Positions 1 through 9,607 are shown, numbered from the stretch's first letter. The stretch is 36,070 nucleotides of DNA from Candidatus Eremiobacteraceae bacterium (GCA_035295225.1 DATGJI010000015.1:1-36070), one strand, 5' to 3'. Program-made: numbers and translations. The notes: a model not told the origin generated them from the sequence alone.

Positions 1-1367
1 GAACCGGCCGACTCCAGCAGCCGCGCGAGGCTAGGCAACGCTTCGCCATACGTCGGATGTATGTGCACGGAGCGGTCGAGCACACGCCATGTGGACCCCG
101 CCTCCATGTGGGCGACGATCGCATGCACGACTTCTCCCGCCTCGTATCCGACGAGTGTTGCGCCGAGGATTTTCTCGGTTTCTTCATCCACCACGAGACG
201 ATAGAAGCCGAACTCGTGGCCCCATTCGATCGCGCGCGCGATCGAATCCATGCGCAGCGTGACCGCGCGCGCGCGCAGGCCGCGCGCCTGTGCCTCCGAC
301 AACGTCAAGCCCGCGCGCGCGACTTGCGGCTCTGTGAACGTCGAATAGGCGAGCACGCGATCGTCGCGCGTGCGCTCCCCGCCGTGCAGAAGCGTCCATA
401 GGCGGCGATAGTCTTCCCACGAGACGTGGGTGAAGGCGGGCTGGCCGGCCGCGTCGCCGATCGCATAGACGCCTGGAACCGTCGTCTTGAAGCGCGCGTC
501 GATGACGACATAGCCGCGCCGGTCCAACTCCACGCCTGCGGCCGCGCACGCCAGATCTCGCGTGTTCGGTGTTCGGCCGACCGCGACGAGCAGCGCGTCG
601 GCGCGCAGTCGATCGCCGTTGTCGAGGTCGATCGCAAAGCCCTCGGCGCCGTATGAGACACCTTTCGCCCGCCGTCCCAGGAGCAGCGCAACGCCGTCCG
701 CCTTCAATCCTTTTTCAAGTTCGGCTGAGGCATCTGGTTCTTCGCGGGAGAGCACGCGCGGATTTCCGTCGAGGATGTGCACCTGGGCACCGCAGCGCGC
801 CAGGCCCTGACCGAGTTCGAGTCCGATGTAACCACCGCCCATAACGGCGACGCTTTTCGGCAGCGCGCTGAGGTCGAAGAAATCGGCGTTGGTGAGAAAC
901 GGCGTGCCCGCGAGACCAGGCGTGTCCGGAACGAGCGCGGACGTGCCGGTATTGATCACGATGATCGGCGCTTGGACTTTGATGCCGCCGCCTTCGATCT
1001 CATGCGGCCCGCTGAACGCGGCCCGCGCGCTGACGATGTGGACGCCGGCAGCTTCCAGCTTCTTCTTCAGATCATTCGAGAATCGATCGCGGATGCGCCG
1101 CACTCGCTGCATGACCGCCGAGAAATCCACGTCGACCGTGGCCCGCACGCCGAGCGACGCGGCGAGCCGTGCGCGTCCGGCACCGTGCGCCGCGGCCAGG
1201 AATGCCTTCGAAGGCGTGCAGCCGTAGTTGATGCACGAACCGCCGATCCGGCCGCGCTCGAACAGAACGACCCGTTTGCCCTCGCGCGCGAGCTCCGCGG
1301 CGAGAGGCACGCCGCCTTGCCCGCTGCCCACGACGATAGCATCCGCTCGTGTGACGGAGTCTTTCAC
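1..1367 (-). CDS. Mercuric-reductase-like FAD/NAD(P) disulfide oxidoreductase (3' end cut by window edge)
   Basis: Class I pyridine-nucleotide disulfide oxidoreductase, the fold of dihydrolipoamide dehydrogenase and mercuric reductase. The reading begins at a GTG (1367-1365). It shows an N-terminal FAD-binding GSGQGG, then the redox-active pair CINYGC (Cys45 and Cys50) followed by TPSK, a second Rossmann motif GGGYIGLE for NAD(P), the AIGDAAG segment that contacts FAD, and near the cut end HIHPTYGE, the His-Pro-Thr-x-x-Glu active-site element of the dimerisation domain. About 455 codons are present, so only a short tail is missing. The GTG overlaps the TGA of the upstream glycosidase (GTGA), which suggests translational coupling. 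There is no N-terminal HMA mercury-binding domain and no mer gene nearby, so mercury reduction is not supported; the substrate is unknown. Cytoplasmic. Confidence 0.88.
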   Translation of the reverse strand, partial: MKDSVTRADAIVVGSGQGGVPLAAELAREGKRVVLFERGRIGGSCINYGCTPSKAFLAAAHGAGRARLAASLGVRATVDVDFSAVMQRVRRIRDRFSNDLKKKLEAAGVHIVSARAAFSGPHEIEGGGIKVQAPIIVINTGTSALVPDTPGLAGTPFLTNADFFDLSALPKSVAVMGGGYIGLELGQGLARCGAQVHILDGNPRVLSREEPDASAELEKGLKADGVALLLGRRAKGVSYGAEGFAIDLDNGDRLRADALLVAVGRTPNTRDLACAAAGVELDRRGYVVIDARFKTTVPGVYAIGDAAGQPAFTHVSWEDYRRLWTLLHGGERTRDDRVLAYSTFTEPQVARAGLTLSEAQARGLRARAVTLRMDSIARAIEWGHEFGFYRLVVDEETEKILGATLVGYEAGEVVHAIVAHMEAGSTWRVLDRSVHIHPTYGEALPSLARLLESAG

Positions 1368-3970
1368 GGTGCTCTGCGCGCGGCATGTTCCGCGCGCTGC
1401 TGCACGAGCTTCGCCACGAGCGCCGTCCAGCCGGTCTGATGGCTTGCGCCAAGACCCCGTCCGGTATCGCCGTCGAAGTATTCGAAGAACGACGGGCGGT
1501 CGTGCGCGCCGTCTGATGACCGCTCGCAAAGCGAAATCAGGCGGCGCGATATCTCGTCGGCGATTTGCCAGAGGTTGAGCATGCGACCAGATCCGGTCGG
1601 GCACTCGACGCGGAAATCGTCACCATAATAGTGATGGAAACGCTGCAGCGACTCGACGATCAGATAGTTGACCGGAAACCAGACCGGTCCGCGCCAGTTC
1701 GAATTTCCGCCGAACAAACCGGTCCGCGACTCAGCCGGTTCGTACGTGACGCGGTGCTCCATCCCGTCCACGTTCAGCACGTATGGGTGATCGAGATGGT
1801 ACTTCGAGAGCGAACGGATGCCGCCCGGGCTCAAGAATTCCGTCTCATCCAGCATGCGGCTCAAGATGCGCCTGAGGCGAGCCTCTCCGCACACGGCGAA
1901 AAGGCGCCGGCCATGCATACCCTCGGCCTCGAGATCGGCGACGTTCTCGTGCAGGTCGGGCCGATGCGAGATGAACCATTGGAAGCGGCGCGTGAAATCG
2001 TCGGTGGCATGCTGGACGACGCTCGGCTCGAGGACGTAGACCGCGAACAACGGGATGAGTCCTACCATCGACCGCAGTGCCATGCGCTCGAATCTTCCCT
2101 CCGGCAGGTGCAGCACGTCGTAGAAAAATCCGTCCTGTTCATCCCACAAGCCGATCTCGTCCTCGCTCACGTGATTCATAGCCTCGGCGATGCGCAGGAA
2201 GTGCTGGAAGAACTTGCTCGCGATGTCTTGATAGGCCGGATTGTCTTGCATGAGCTCGATCGCGATCGCGAGCATGTTCAATGAGTACATGGCCATCCAG
2301 CTCGTGCCGTCTGCCTGATCGATGTGGCCGCCTGTGGGAAGCGCTGCCGACCGATCGAAGACGCCGATGTTATCCAGCCCCAAAAAACCGCCCTGGAAGA
2401 CATCGTTCTCGTCCGCGTCTTTGCGGTTGAGCCACCAGGTATAGTTCATCAGCAATTTCTGAAAGACGCGCTCCAAGAATTGTCGATCGCCCGCGCCGTA
2501 CATCTTGCGCTCTATCTGATAGACGCGCAGCGCAGCCCACGCGTGTACCGGCGGATTGACATCGCCGAACGCCCATTCATACGCCGGCAGCTGTCCGCTT
2601 GGATGCATGTACCACTCGCGAGTCAAGAGCAGGAGCTGCTTCTTCGCGAAATCCGGATCGATCATCGCCAACGGCACGACGTGAAACGCGAGGTCCCACG
2701 CGGCGAACCATGGATACTCCCACGCATCCGGCATTGCGAGGACGTCGTCGTTGTACACGTGCTGCCAGTCGTGATTGCGACCGCACTTGCGGCTTTCGGG
2801 CGGAGCGGGCTCCGCGGGATCGCCATCGAGCCATGTCTTGACGATGTAATGGTAGTGCTGCTTTGTCCATAGCAGGCCGGCAAACGCTTTTCGCTGCAAC
2901 GCGCGCCGCTCGGGCGAGGCCTCGTAGGGGTCGACCCGCGCGTAAAACTCGTCGGCTTCGCGAAGCCGCAGCGCGAACGTCTCGCCGAACTCCGCGCCGA
3001 ACGGATCGACGACGTCCGGGGAATCGGTGAGACGCAACCTGATCGTGCGGCTCTCGCCCGGTCCAAGCTCGAGCGCGTGATGTGCAGCGCACTTCGTCCC
3101 CGTCTGTTGCGGGTTGACCGCGTCTTGGCGGCCTTCTACCAAGTACGCGTGAAAGGCGTCTTTGACGAACGGCGTCTTGTTGGCGACACCGAAAAGCCTT
3201 TCGCTGTTCGTCTCGTTCTCTGTGAAGAGAAGCCCGTCAGGATGCTCACAATGGAGGTAGAGGCGGCCCAGCGTCTCGTGCGTGGTCTCAACCACGTCGG
3301 AGCCGATCGCGCCGAGTAGCGGCTTGGGCGAGTCGGTTCTCCAGGACCACGTATTTCGGAACCAGAGCGTGGGAAGGACGTGCAGCCGCGCGGACTGCGG
3401 ACCGCGATTGAGCACGCGGATGTCAATGAGGATATCTTCGGGCGAAGCTTTCGCGTAGCGGACGAAGACCTGGAAATACCGGTCGTCCGCGAAGGCATCG
3501 GTATCATCGATCTCAAATTCGGGCGCCGCTTTTCCGCGCTCGTGATTCTCCTCGAGCAGCTTCTCGTACGGGAAGGCTCGCTGCGGATACTCGTACAGAT
3601 ATTCCATGTACGCGTGCGACGGCGTGTTGTCGAGGTGGAAATATCGCTCCTTGACGTCTTCGCCGTGATTGCCTTCGGGGCCCGACAGACCGAAAAGCCG
3701 TTCCTTGAGTATCGGGTCGGCGCCGTTCCAGAGCGCGATCGCAAAACACAGCCGCTGATGATTGTCGCACAATCCTGCGATGCCGTCTTCACCCCAGCGA
3801 TATGCACGCGAACGAGCGTGGTCGTGCGGCAAGTACCCCCAGGCGTTCCCATCCGCGCTATAGTCTTCGCGGACGGTGCCCCACTGGCGTTCGCTCAAGT
3901 AGGATCCCCAGCGGTACCAGTGTTCTCGTCTGCCGCGCGCTTGTGAAAGCCTACGCTCTTCAGCAGTCAT
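1364..3970 (-). CDS. GH63/MGH1-type glycoside hydrolase (putative alpha-glucosidase-like, cytoplasmic)
   Basis: An 868-residue protein with the (alpha/alpha)6-barrel signatures of bacterial GH63/MGH1-like glucosidases. An N-terminal beta-rich domain (about 1-330) is followed by a barrel. The barrel contains [15 protein letters not shown], then [15 protein letters not shown], whose Asp533 lies where family members carry the general acid, then [16 protein letters not shown], and finally [10 protein letters not shown], whose Glu830 matches the position of the general base in GH63 enzymes such as YgjK. The assignment of catalytic residues is by motif, not alignment. No signal peptide is visible, so it probably acts in the cytoplasm on a compatible-solute glycoside or oligosaccharide. 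AAGGA lies 8 bases before the ATG. The stop codon overlaps the GTG of the following disulfide oxidoreductase, so the two are probably co-expressed. The length is normal for the family. Confidence 0.88.
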   Translation of the reverse strand: MTAEERRLSQARGRREHWYRWGSYLSERQWGTVREDYSADGNAWGYLPHDHARSRAYRWGEDGIAGLCDNHQRLCFAIALWNGADPILKERLFGLSGPEGNHGEDVKERYFHLDNTPSHAYMEYLYEYPQRAFPYEKLLEENHERGKAAPEFEIDDTDAFADDRYFQVFVRYAKASPEDILIDIRVLNRGPQSARLHVLPTLWFRNTWSWRTDSPKPLLGAIGSDVVETTHETLGRLYLHCEHPDGLLFTENETNSERLFGVANKTPFVKDAFHAYLVEGRQDAVNPQQTGTKCAAHHALELGPGESRTIRLRLTDSPDVVDPFGAEFGETFALRLREADEFYARVDPYEASPERRALQRKAFAGLLWTKQHYHYIVKTWLDGDPAEPAPPESRKCGRNHDWQHVYNDDVLAMPDAWEYPWFAAWDLAFHVVPLAMIDPDFAKKQLLLLTREWYMHPSGQLPAYEWAFGDVNPPVHAWAALRVYQIERKMYGAGDRQFLERVFQKLLMNYTWWLNRKDADENDVFQGGFLGLDNIGVFDRSAALPTGGHIDQADGTSWMAMYSLNMLAIAIELMQDNPAYQDIASKFFQHFLRIAEAMNHVSEDEIGLWDEQDGFFYDVLHLPEGRFERMALRSMVGLIPLFAVYVLEPSVVQHATDDFTRRFQWFISHRPDLHENVADLEAEGMHGRRLFAVCGEARLRRILSRMLDETEFLSPGGIRSLSKYHLDHPYVLNVDGMEHRVTYEPAESRTGLFGGNSNWRGPVWFPVNYLIVESLQRFHHYYGDDFRVECPTGSGRMLNLWQIADEISRRLISLCERSSDGAHDRPSFFEYFDGDTGRGLGASHQTGWTALVAKLVQQRAEHAARRAP

Positions 3971-4070
3971 CCCACATCCTTACGTACAGCTCGACGAACA
4001 CGAGGCGAGTTATCGCCGCGGACTGCTTCTCCTTTCGCGCAACCGCGAGCAGTGGAACCCATCTCGGTCT

Positions 4071-4565
4071 TTGAATGCGTCGCTCGTGACATATGCCAAA
4101 CCGCGGCTGGGCGCCGCGCTTCCCTCCCTGGCGTGCGATGCGCCGTGGTTTGAACATGCGCCGCCCGATGAGACATCGCTGCGCGGCCGCGCCGTGGTCG
4201 TCCACTTCTTCTCATCGAACTGTCCGCTCTGCGATGAGGGCGCGCGCCATATCGCCCGCTGGGTCGCGGACTACGCGGCGACCGGTCTCGTCGTGATCGG
4301 CGCATTCCAGCCGCGGCGCGACGCCGTGTCGACGAGCGCGGACGCGATGGCCGAATGCGAGCGCTATTGCCGCATCGCGCGGCATCCGTGCGCCGCTGAT
4401 GCGCCTGGCGAATTGTCGGCGCGTTTCGGCAACGAATGGTGGCCCGCATATTTCGTATACGATGCCGCACACCGGCTCCGCCACTACCAGATGGGCAACG
4501 AGGACATGTCGCGACTCGACGCCGTGGTGCGGCAGTGCGCCGTCAGCGCCGCTCCTCGCGGATAG
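4071..4565 (+). CDS. Thioredoxin-like (TlpA/AhpC-TSA fold) protein with CPLC motif
   Basis: A 164-residue protein with a thioredoxin-fold core: VVVHFFSSNCPLCDEG, in which Cys51 and Cys54 form a CxxC pair at the start of the first helix, followed by a beta strand (LVVIGAFQP) and a Trp-Pro-Ala-Tyr-Phe-Val strand carrying the cis-Pro expected of thioredoxins. It probably catalyses thiol-disulfide exchange or peroxide reduction; the partner is unknown. No signal peptide or membrane anchor is visible, unlike periplasmic TlpA/ResA proteins. The reading starts at TTG; a GTG at 4086 is an alternative and neither has a strong Shine-Dalgarno sequence. It is divergent from the glycosidase across a 100-base gap, and its 3' end overlaps the 3' end of the convergent MFS gene by 23 bases. 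Confidence 0.75.
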   Translation: MNASLVTYAKPRLGAALPSLACDAPWFEHAPPDETSLRGRAVVVHFFSSNCPLCDEGARHIARWVADYAATGLVVIGAFQPRRDAVSTSADAMAECERYCRIARHPCAADAPGELSARFGNEWWPAYFVYDAAHRLRHYQMGNEDMSRLDAVVRQCAVSAAPRG

Positions 4566-5760
4566 CGCGATTGAACGCCATATAAAGCGCGATCAAGAGG
4601 AATCCCACTTCGGAGATGATGATCGAGAGGCGCGGGTCATAGTTCTGCGCTACCAGACCGCCGACGTATGCGCCCGGTCCGATGCCGCTGAGCACGACCA
4701 GACGCGCCGCGCCGAACACCGAGCCGAACTTGTCGCTCGGTGTGATCCGCATGCGCCAGCCGACGATTTGCGCGACCTGAAAGGAGCCGGACGCGCTAGC
4801 AAGCGCTGAGAACAGCACGAAGACGGGAACGCTGTGAGCGAACATCACCGGTATGTAGATGATGGCGTCAACGGCATACGCGATCTGCAGCGCGATGCCG
4901 AATGGCCAGAGCGAGGCGTAGCGGCCGGCGATGAGCGCACCGAGTATCGAACCGACAGAGATGCCGCCGAACGCGAAGCCTAGCACCACGTCGCTCGCGG
5001 ATAAGTCGTTCTTGACGAACGGGATCAAGACGGCGACCGCCATCATTCCGAAGAGGTTGAGGCCGAAGCTCGTCAGCGTGACGGCGGTGAGCGCTCGATC
5101 GCCCGTGAGATATTTGAAGCCTCGCGCGATATCCGCGGCGATGACGCGGAGACTCGGAATCGGACCCGGCGCGTCCGGCCCAAGCGTGGGAACAAGCGCG
5201 AGTGTGAATTGGGAGATGAGATACGTGCAGGCATTTGCGACGAGCGCCGGCAGCGGACCGGCCACGGAGAATATCGCGCCGCCGATCGGCGGGGTGATGA
5301 GGTTCGTCGTCTGTTCCGCCGCGATGAGCGCCGCTGTGGCTTTCGTCGAACGGCTCGTGCCGACCAGATGCGGTATGCTCGACTGTTGACCGCCGAGAAA
5401 AATCGCCGCCGCCGAAGCAAGCAGTACGATGCCGACGTAGAGCATGGGCAGCGTCAGCCAGCCGCGGTAGTACGCGATCGCGAAGGCCGCCATGATCAGA
5501 AAGCGTGCGAGATCGCACGCGATCATCATGCGCCTCCGGTCGACGCGATCGGCGAGCGACCCGCCGACGAGCCCGACGAGGGCGAACGGCACGATCTCCA
5601 AAGCATACGTGATGCCGGTGGACAGCGCCGAGTGCGTCACATGAAAGACGAGGAGCGGTAATGCGAACGTGCGCAGGCCATCGCCCACATAGCTGAGCGT
5701 CTGGCCGCCGAAGTAATACGCGAAGCCTCGCTCCGCGAAGATCGAGCGTTCGGAAGCCAT
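4543..5760 (-). CDS. MFS transporter (EntS/MFS_3-like exporter)
   Basis: A 405-residue polytopic membrane protein with about 12 hydrophobic segments. It has the major facilitator motif A in the loop after the second helix, GGSLADRVDRRRMM, and the overall layout of the MFS_3 group that contains enterobactin-exporter-like proteins: an N-terminus reading FGGQTLSYVGDGL, and GGQQSSIPHLV after the fourth helix. Family members export small molecules by proton antiport; the substrate cannot be told from sequence. It lies 8 bases after the APC permease on the same strand, so it is probably the second gene of that operon. Its 3' end overlaps the convergent thioredoxin-like gene. Confidence 0.85.
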   Translation of the reverse strand: MASERSIFAERGFAYYFGGQTLSYVGDGLRTFALPLLVFHVTHSALSTGITYALEIVPFALVGLVGGSLADRVDRRRMMIACDLARFLIMAAFAIAYYRGWLTLPMLYVGIVLLASAAAIFLGGQQSSIPHLVGTSRSTKATAALIAAEQTTNLITPPIGGAIFSVAGPLPALVANACTYLISQFTLALVPTLGPDAPGPIPSLRVIAADIARGFKYLTGDRALTAVTLTSFGLNLFGMMAVAVLIPFVKNDLSASDVVLGFAFGGISVGSILGALIAGRYASLWPFGIALQIAYAVDAIIYIPVMFAHSVPVFVLFSALASASGSFQVAQIVGWRMRITPSDKFGSVFGAARLVVLSGIGPGAYVGGLVAQNYDPRLSIIISEVGFLLIALYMAFNRAIREERR

Positions 5761-5768
5761 CGGCGCGC

Positions 5769-7319
5769 TTACGTGGAGATCTTCTCGGCGGCTTTGTACT
5801 CGTCGAGCATCTCAAGCTCACCCGCGTTCGTCAGCGTCTCGACATGATGCCGTACCCAATCGCGCTGCAAGCTTCCGAACACCGGACGATTCTTACGACG
5901 CCGATAGATCGCGTAACCGATAATTCCTGAGACGAGCCAGAGAGGACCGGCGATGCGCCCGATCGGATGCGTGAGGATGATGAAGATCAGGATGGCGCCG
6001 ATGCCCATGAGGCCGAGCACGGACACGATGGAGATCGTGCCTTGCAATCCGCCGATCTTGACCGGCACGTTCAGCGGCATCCGGAACGGCCGCGGCGCCT
6101 TTGCGTCCTTAAAACGCAGCGTGATGAGCGCGACAAAAACTAGCGTGTACGAAAGCGCGGCGCCAAACGCATAGAGGTCCGCCAGGAAGTTCAGCGCTTG
6201 ATCGCCTTGGCGGTATGCGGCGAACAGTTCGACGATCGCCACGCTGGAGAACACGACGATCGATATGACCGGTGTCTTCGTCTTCGGATTCGTGCGTTTG
6301 AACACCGACGGCAGCAGGCCGCTGTTGCCCATGGCGTAGGCGATGCGCGACGCGCCAAAGACACCGGAGTTGCTTGAGATCATCACGAGGAAAGCGCCGA
6401 GCAGCGGCACGTACAGTTTGAACAGCGCGCCCAGATACGGGATGAAACCGACAAGCACCGCGACCGCTTTGTCGTTGTTCTCGGCGTTGCCCAGGAATTG
6501 GTACATCGGTACGCTCGCCCCGCCCGAAAGGACGTCGGGCAGACCGAGTACGAGATTGGAGTAGCCGATCGCGAATATCAAGATCGTCAGGATGAGCGCG
6601 AGCGAGGTGCGGGGCAGCACGGTGGATGGCCTGTACGTCTCTTCAGCGGCCTGCGATATGCTCTCGAGACCCACGAACGAGATGATGGCAAGCGAGATTC
6701 CGAGCAAGAGATTATCGGTTGAAGGCCAGTGCACGCGCATCGTTCGTTCGAGTATCTCCGGATGCCAAGCCAGCACGAAGCCCGCGACGAGTATGAGCGT
6801 CTCGTTGACGACGTCTATGCCCGATACGATCTCGTTGACGCGTGACGAGTGGCGCACCCCGATGACGTTGATGGTCGTCAAAAATGCCGTGACGCCGAGC
6901 ACGGCCACGAAGTACCAGACATGATGCTGGCTGAGCCAAGGCACCGTGACGCTCAAATATCCGATCGTGAACCACGCGAAGAGGCTGATGTCGATCGTGA
7001 AGTCGAGCAGGACCGCCCAGCCCGCCACGAACCCGAGAAAATCGCCGAGCGCGCGAGTCACGAAAAACTGTCCGCCGCCTGCAACGGGATACGCGGCGGC
7101 GAGCTCCGTGTACGCGAGACCAATACAGACGTAGACGAGGCCGGCGAAGGCGAACGCGACGTTGGCGGCACCCATCGCGGCGCCGACCACGAGCCCCAGG
7201 GCCACGTAGATGTCGGCGCCGACGTCGGCGTAACCCCAAGCATACGATCCCCAGACGGAGACCGCACGGCGCAGGCTTTCTTCGGGCACGGGGGCGCGCG
7301 CGGGCGTCGAGGGCGCCAT
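5769..7319 (-). CDS. APC-superfamily amino acid permease
   Basis: A 516-residue inner-membrane protein with about 12 transmembrane segments. The first segment carries the GxxxGxG-type unwound-helix signature of the APC superfamily (VSVWGSYAWGYADVGADIYVA), followed by AYPVAGGGQFFVTRALGDF, typical of amino acid/polyamine permeases. Helix 6 carries FVGLESISQAAEETYRP, the conserved Gly-x-Glu region near the substrate site, and helix 8 contains SSNSGVFGASRIAYAMGNSGLLP. A short cytoplasmic tail follows. The substrate is probably an amino acid or other amine, taken up with a cation. AAGGAG lies 13 bases before the ATG; the 12-base palindrome at 7324-7335 begins in this sequence and runs through the spacer. 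The MFS gene follows after 8 bases. Confidence 0.88.
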   Translation of the reverse strand: MAPSTPARAPVPEESLRRAVSVWGSYAWGYADVGADIYVALGLVVGAAMGAANVAFAFAGLVYVCIGLAYTELAAAYPVAGGGQFFVTRALGDFLGFVAGWAVLLDFTIDISLFAWFTIGYLSVTVPWLSQHHVWYFVAVLGVTAFLTTINVIGVRHSSRVNEIVSGIDVVNETLILVAGFVLAWHPEILERTMRVHWPSTDNLLLGISLAIISFVGLESISQAAEETYRPSTVLPRTSLALILTILIFAIGYSNLVLGLPDVLSGGASVPMYQFLGNAENNDKAVAVLVGFIPYLGALFKLYVPLLGAFLVMISSNSGVFGASRIAYAMGNSGLLPSVFKRTNPKTKTPVISIVVFSSVAIVELFAAYRQGDQALNFLADLYAFGAALSYTLVFVALITLRFKDAKAPRPFRMPLNVPVKIGGLQGTISIVSVLGLMGIGAILIFIILTHPIGRIAGPLWLVSGIIGYAIYRRRKNRPVFGSLQRDWVRHHVETLTNAGELEMLDEYKAAEKIST

Positions 7320-7323
7320 GGAC

Positions 7324-7335
7324 GAGACAAGTCTC
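7324..7335. promoter_or_regulatory. Perfect 12-base palindrome between SD and ATG of the APC permease
   Basis: GAGACAAGTCTC reads GAGACTTGTCTC on the permease strand. It overlaps the end of AAGGAG and occupies most of the unusually long 13-base gap to the start codon. It could be a small operator or a spacer-shortening hairpin; a 2-base loop makes a stable hairpin unlikely. It may be chance. Confidence 0.25.
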
Positions 7336-7493
7336 CTTGTTACGGGGACCGCGATGCGCTGGAAATCGTTGCGCCCACCGATTGCTTCGGCATTGGTCCT
7401 TAACCTCTCAAAGCCGATGCCGCGGCAGGCGTCCGGTTTTGTCCCACATAGCGTTCCGCAAGAATTTTCCCGTAACCGGTGTCACAGCCGGCC

Positions 7494-7509
7494 AGTGATC
7501 GTAGTCACA
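7494..7509. promoter_or_regulatory. CRP/FNR-like operator candidate upstream of the prepilin gene
   Basis: The element AGTGA-N6-TCACA matches the classical CRP-family palindrome TGTGA-N6-TCACA at nine of ten positions. It ends 60 bases before the prepilin ATG, which suits a promoter-proximal activator or repressor site. The regulator of this organism is unknown and no CRP-family gene is in the window, so this is a motif match only. The rest of the roughly 250-base gap between the APC permease and the prepilin gene shows no other clear signal. Confidence 0.35.
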
Positions 7510-7569
7510 CAGGAAGCTAGCGGACCGCTCGCGTCCGCTTCGCAACGACGGCAAGGGGAGCCGGGATCG

Positions 7570-8082
7570 ATGCGACCGCGATATTCCACCACTGCACGCG
7601 CACTTTCATTGCCTGAAGTGCTTTTCGTCGTTGCCATTATCATGATCTTAGCGACGATCTTGCTCGCCGCTTTCTTCCATATCCGCGATCAGGCGCTCAC
7701 GGCGGCATGCGAGATGAACGAGCGAAATCTCGCGAGCGCGATCGAAGCATATGCCGCGGACCACGGCGGCCAATATCCGACGGCGAACGGCCCGATCACG
7801 CTTGCGATGTTCGGCGGCCCCGGAAACCCGTACGTCGACCCGTCGTCACTCGTCGATCCGGCAGACGGGTCACCATACCAGTACGTCCTGGGCAATGGCG
7901 ACTGCGAAAGCCGCGTCGCATCGTTCCAGATCTACGATCTCGGCGGGCATAACGACATAACGCTGCGGCCGCTGCCGCACATCGTGCAAAACCCGGATTC
8001 CGTCGCGTACTGCGCAGGCATCGGGCTTGTCGCAGACAGCGGGATGTCTGCATCCATGAATAACGGCGGTCCGGGACCGTAA
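7570..8082 (+). CDS. Type IV prepilin-like (pseudopilin) protein
   Basis: A 170-residue protein with an N-terminal class III signal peptide. A short basic leader (MRPRYSTTARA) is followed by LSLPEVLFVV, with cleavage expected after Ala11 and Glu at +5, and a hydrophobic helix running on to about residue 35. The following helix segment (CEMNERNLASAIEAYAADHGGQYP) is typical of type II secretion/type IV pilus minor pilins. Two cysteines (in GDCES and AYCAG) could form a C-terminal disulfide loop. Proline at +4 with leucine at +1 departs from the usual GFTLIE. The ATG is preceded by AAGGGGAG; the frame is open further upstream but lacks a plausible leader. No prepilin peptidase or pilus assembly gene lies nearby, so it is an orphan pseudopilin. 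The S33 peptidase follows on the same strand after about 50 bases. Confidence 0.82.
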   Translation: MRPRYSTTARALSLPEVLFVVAIIMILATILLAAFFHIRDQALTAACEMNERNLASAIEAYAADHGGQYPTANGPITLAMFGGPGNPYVDPSSLVDPADGSPYQYVLGNGDCESRVASFQIYDLGGHNDITLRPLPHIVQNPDSVAYCAGIGLVADSGMSASMNNGGPGP

Positions 8083-8132
8083 CCGGCTTTGCATCGCTCC
8101 GCCGCTGGTGCGGTGCAGGACGATGCGCTGGC

Positions 8133-9602
8133 GTGCAAGCAATAAGCGGCATGCGTTGGATTCGAACACTTGCGGCGTTGGCCGCGGTTGCTGCGGGCGC
8201 GTTCGTGCAATTTCCGGCAGCAGCTGCGGGGCCCACGTTCTTTCGCCATTCCTGTCCGCAGACGTTGGTCACGTCGGCGACATTGCGCTGCGGCACCGTC
8301 GTCGTCTTCGAGAATCGCAATTCGCCCGGCTCGAGAGCGATAGGACTGAACGTCATCGTCATATCCGCGCCGAAGAGACCTGCGGCGAAGGACGCGATTT
8401 TCGGTATCTCGGGCGGCCCCGGCCAGCCGAGCGCCGACCAGACCGGACTTGGATTTGCGACGATGACCGGTGACGCCGCTTCGACGCGCGATATCGTGCT
8501 CGTCGACCAGCGCGGCACCGGCGATTCTCATCCGCTGCAATGCGATCTGTTTCCCGGAACCGATATCACACGCTTCTTTGGATCCGACTGGCCCGTCCAA
8601 GTCCTCAGCCAGTGCGCACAGCGCCTTAGCGCGATCGCCGATCTCACGCAGTACAACACGGACAATTCCGCCGACGACCTCGATGACGTGCGCGCCGCGC
8701 TCGGCTACGATCAGATCGACCTCGTCGGCGTCTCGTACGGAACGACGGTCGCCTTGGACTACATGCGCCGGCACGCGCAGCATGTCCGAACGGCGGTGCT
8801 CGACGGGCCCGTCGCGACCGATTCGAAAGGTCCGTTGCCGTATGCGCGCGCTGCTCAGAATTCCATCGATGGGCTGTTCGCCGACTGCTCGGCCGATGCG
8901 GGCTGTCACGCCGCGATTCCCGATCCGCGCGGCGATCTCGCCGCCGCGCTCTCGACGCTCTCAAGGGGAGCGGTCCACGCGAATGCGACGGATCCCGCGA
9001 CGAAAGTCAAATTTCCGGTGCAGATCGACGCTGAAACGTGGGTTTCAACTGTCCGCTACGGTTTATACGACGCGAACTCGTCCGTGCAGCTCTTGCGGTT
9101 GATCCACGCCGCGGCCCACGGCGACTTCGATCCGTCTGCCGACATGACGGTCGCGATACGCACGACGCTCGCGACGAACATCTTCTGGGGAATGGCGATG
9201 TCGTTGGGCTGCCCGGAAGAAGTCAATACGATAGATCCATCGGAGATCGGCGGCGCGACGCGGGGTTCGTTCTTCGGCGACTATCGAGTGCGGGCTCAGA
9301 TCGCGGCGTGCGCCGTGTGGCCGCACGCGACAGTCGATCCGGCATTTTTCCATCCCGTCCGATCGAACGCGCCGGCGCTGTTGTTGACGGGCGGAGTCGA
9401 TCCTGCGACACCTGCAGACCAGGTGGCGCGCATCCAGCGCTATCTTCCCCATGCGGTCAACGTACTGTTTCCCAAGAGCGCCGACGCCGGCGAGACCACC
9501 TGCGGCGCGAGACTTGTCGCCGCTTTCATCAGCGCGGGAAGCAGCGCCGGTCTGGAAACGTCGTGCGCCGCCGCGACAAAACGGCCGCCCTTCACATTTT
9601 GA
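8133..9602 (+). CDS. Secreted S33-family alpha/beta hydrolase (tripeptidyl-aminopeptidase-like) lacking the expected catalytic His
   Basis: A 489-residue alpha/beta hydrolase related to proline iminopeptidase/tripeptidyl aminopeptidase (S33 with a TAP-like C-terminal domain). The N-terminus is a signal peptide (WIRTLAALAAVAAGAF to PAAAAG). The oxyanion element GISGGPGQPSADQ, the strand VDQRGTGDS, the nucleophile elbow GVSYG (Ser201) and the acid GGVDPATP (Asp423) are all present. At the place where the family has a Gly-His pair, this protein reads ADAGETTC, with Glu454 in place of His; the flanking sequence and the C-terminal SCAAATKRPPF are otherwise normal. It may be a pseudoenzyme or may use an unusual triad. 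The start is GTG 8133 or ATG 8151; the latter gives a more usual signal peptide. It probably shares a transcript with the prepilin gene. Confidence 0.85.
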   Translation: MQAISGMRWIRTLAALAAVAAGAFVQFPAAAAGPTFFRHSCPQTLVTSATLRCGTVVVFENRNSPGSRAIGLNVIVISAPKRPAAKDAIFGISGGPGQPSADQTGLGFATMTGDAASTRDIVLVDQRGTGDSHPLQCDLFPGTDITRFFGSDWPVQVLSQCAQRLSAIADLTQYNTDNSADDLDDVRAALGYDQIDLVGVSYGTTVALDYMRRHAQHVRTAVLDGPVATDSKGPLPYARAAQNSIDGLFADCSADAGCHAAIPDPRGDLAAALSTLSRGAVHANATDPATKVKFPVQIDAETWVSTVRYGLYDANSSVQLLRLIHAAAHGDFDPSADMTVAIRTTLATNIFWGMAMSLGCPEEVNTIDPSEIGGATRGSFFGDYRVRAQIAACAVWPHATVDPAFFHPVRSNAPALLLTGGVDPATPADQVARIQRYLPHAVNVLFPKSADAGETTCGARLVAAFISAGSSAGLETSCAAATKRPPFTF

Positions 9603-9607
9603 TAGAG

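Noticed and set aside
1-1367. Mercury resistance (merA)
   Set aside because: The CINYGC pair is shared by several related reductases; there is no HMA domain and no merR, merT or merP nearby.
1565-2284. A 239-codon open frame on the plus strand
   Set aside because: It is antisense to the glycosidase, whose motifs are clear on the minus strand.
4071-4565. Periplasmic TlpA/ResA-type protein
   Set aside because: No signal peptide or membrane anchor is visible at either candidate start, so only a thioredoxin-like fold is claimed.
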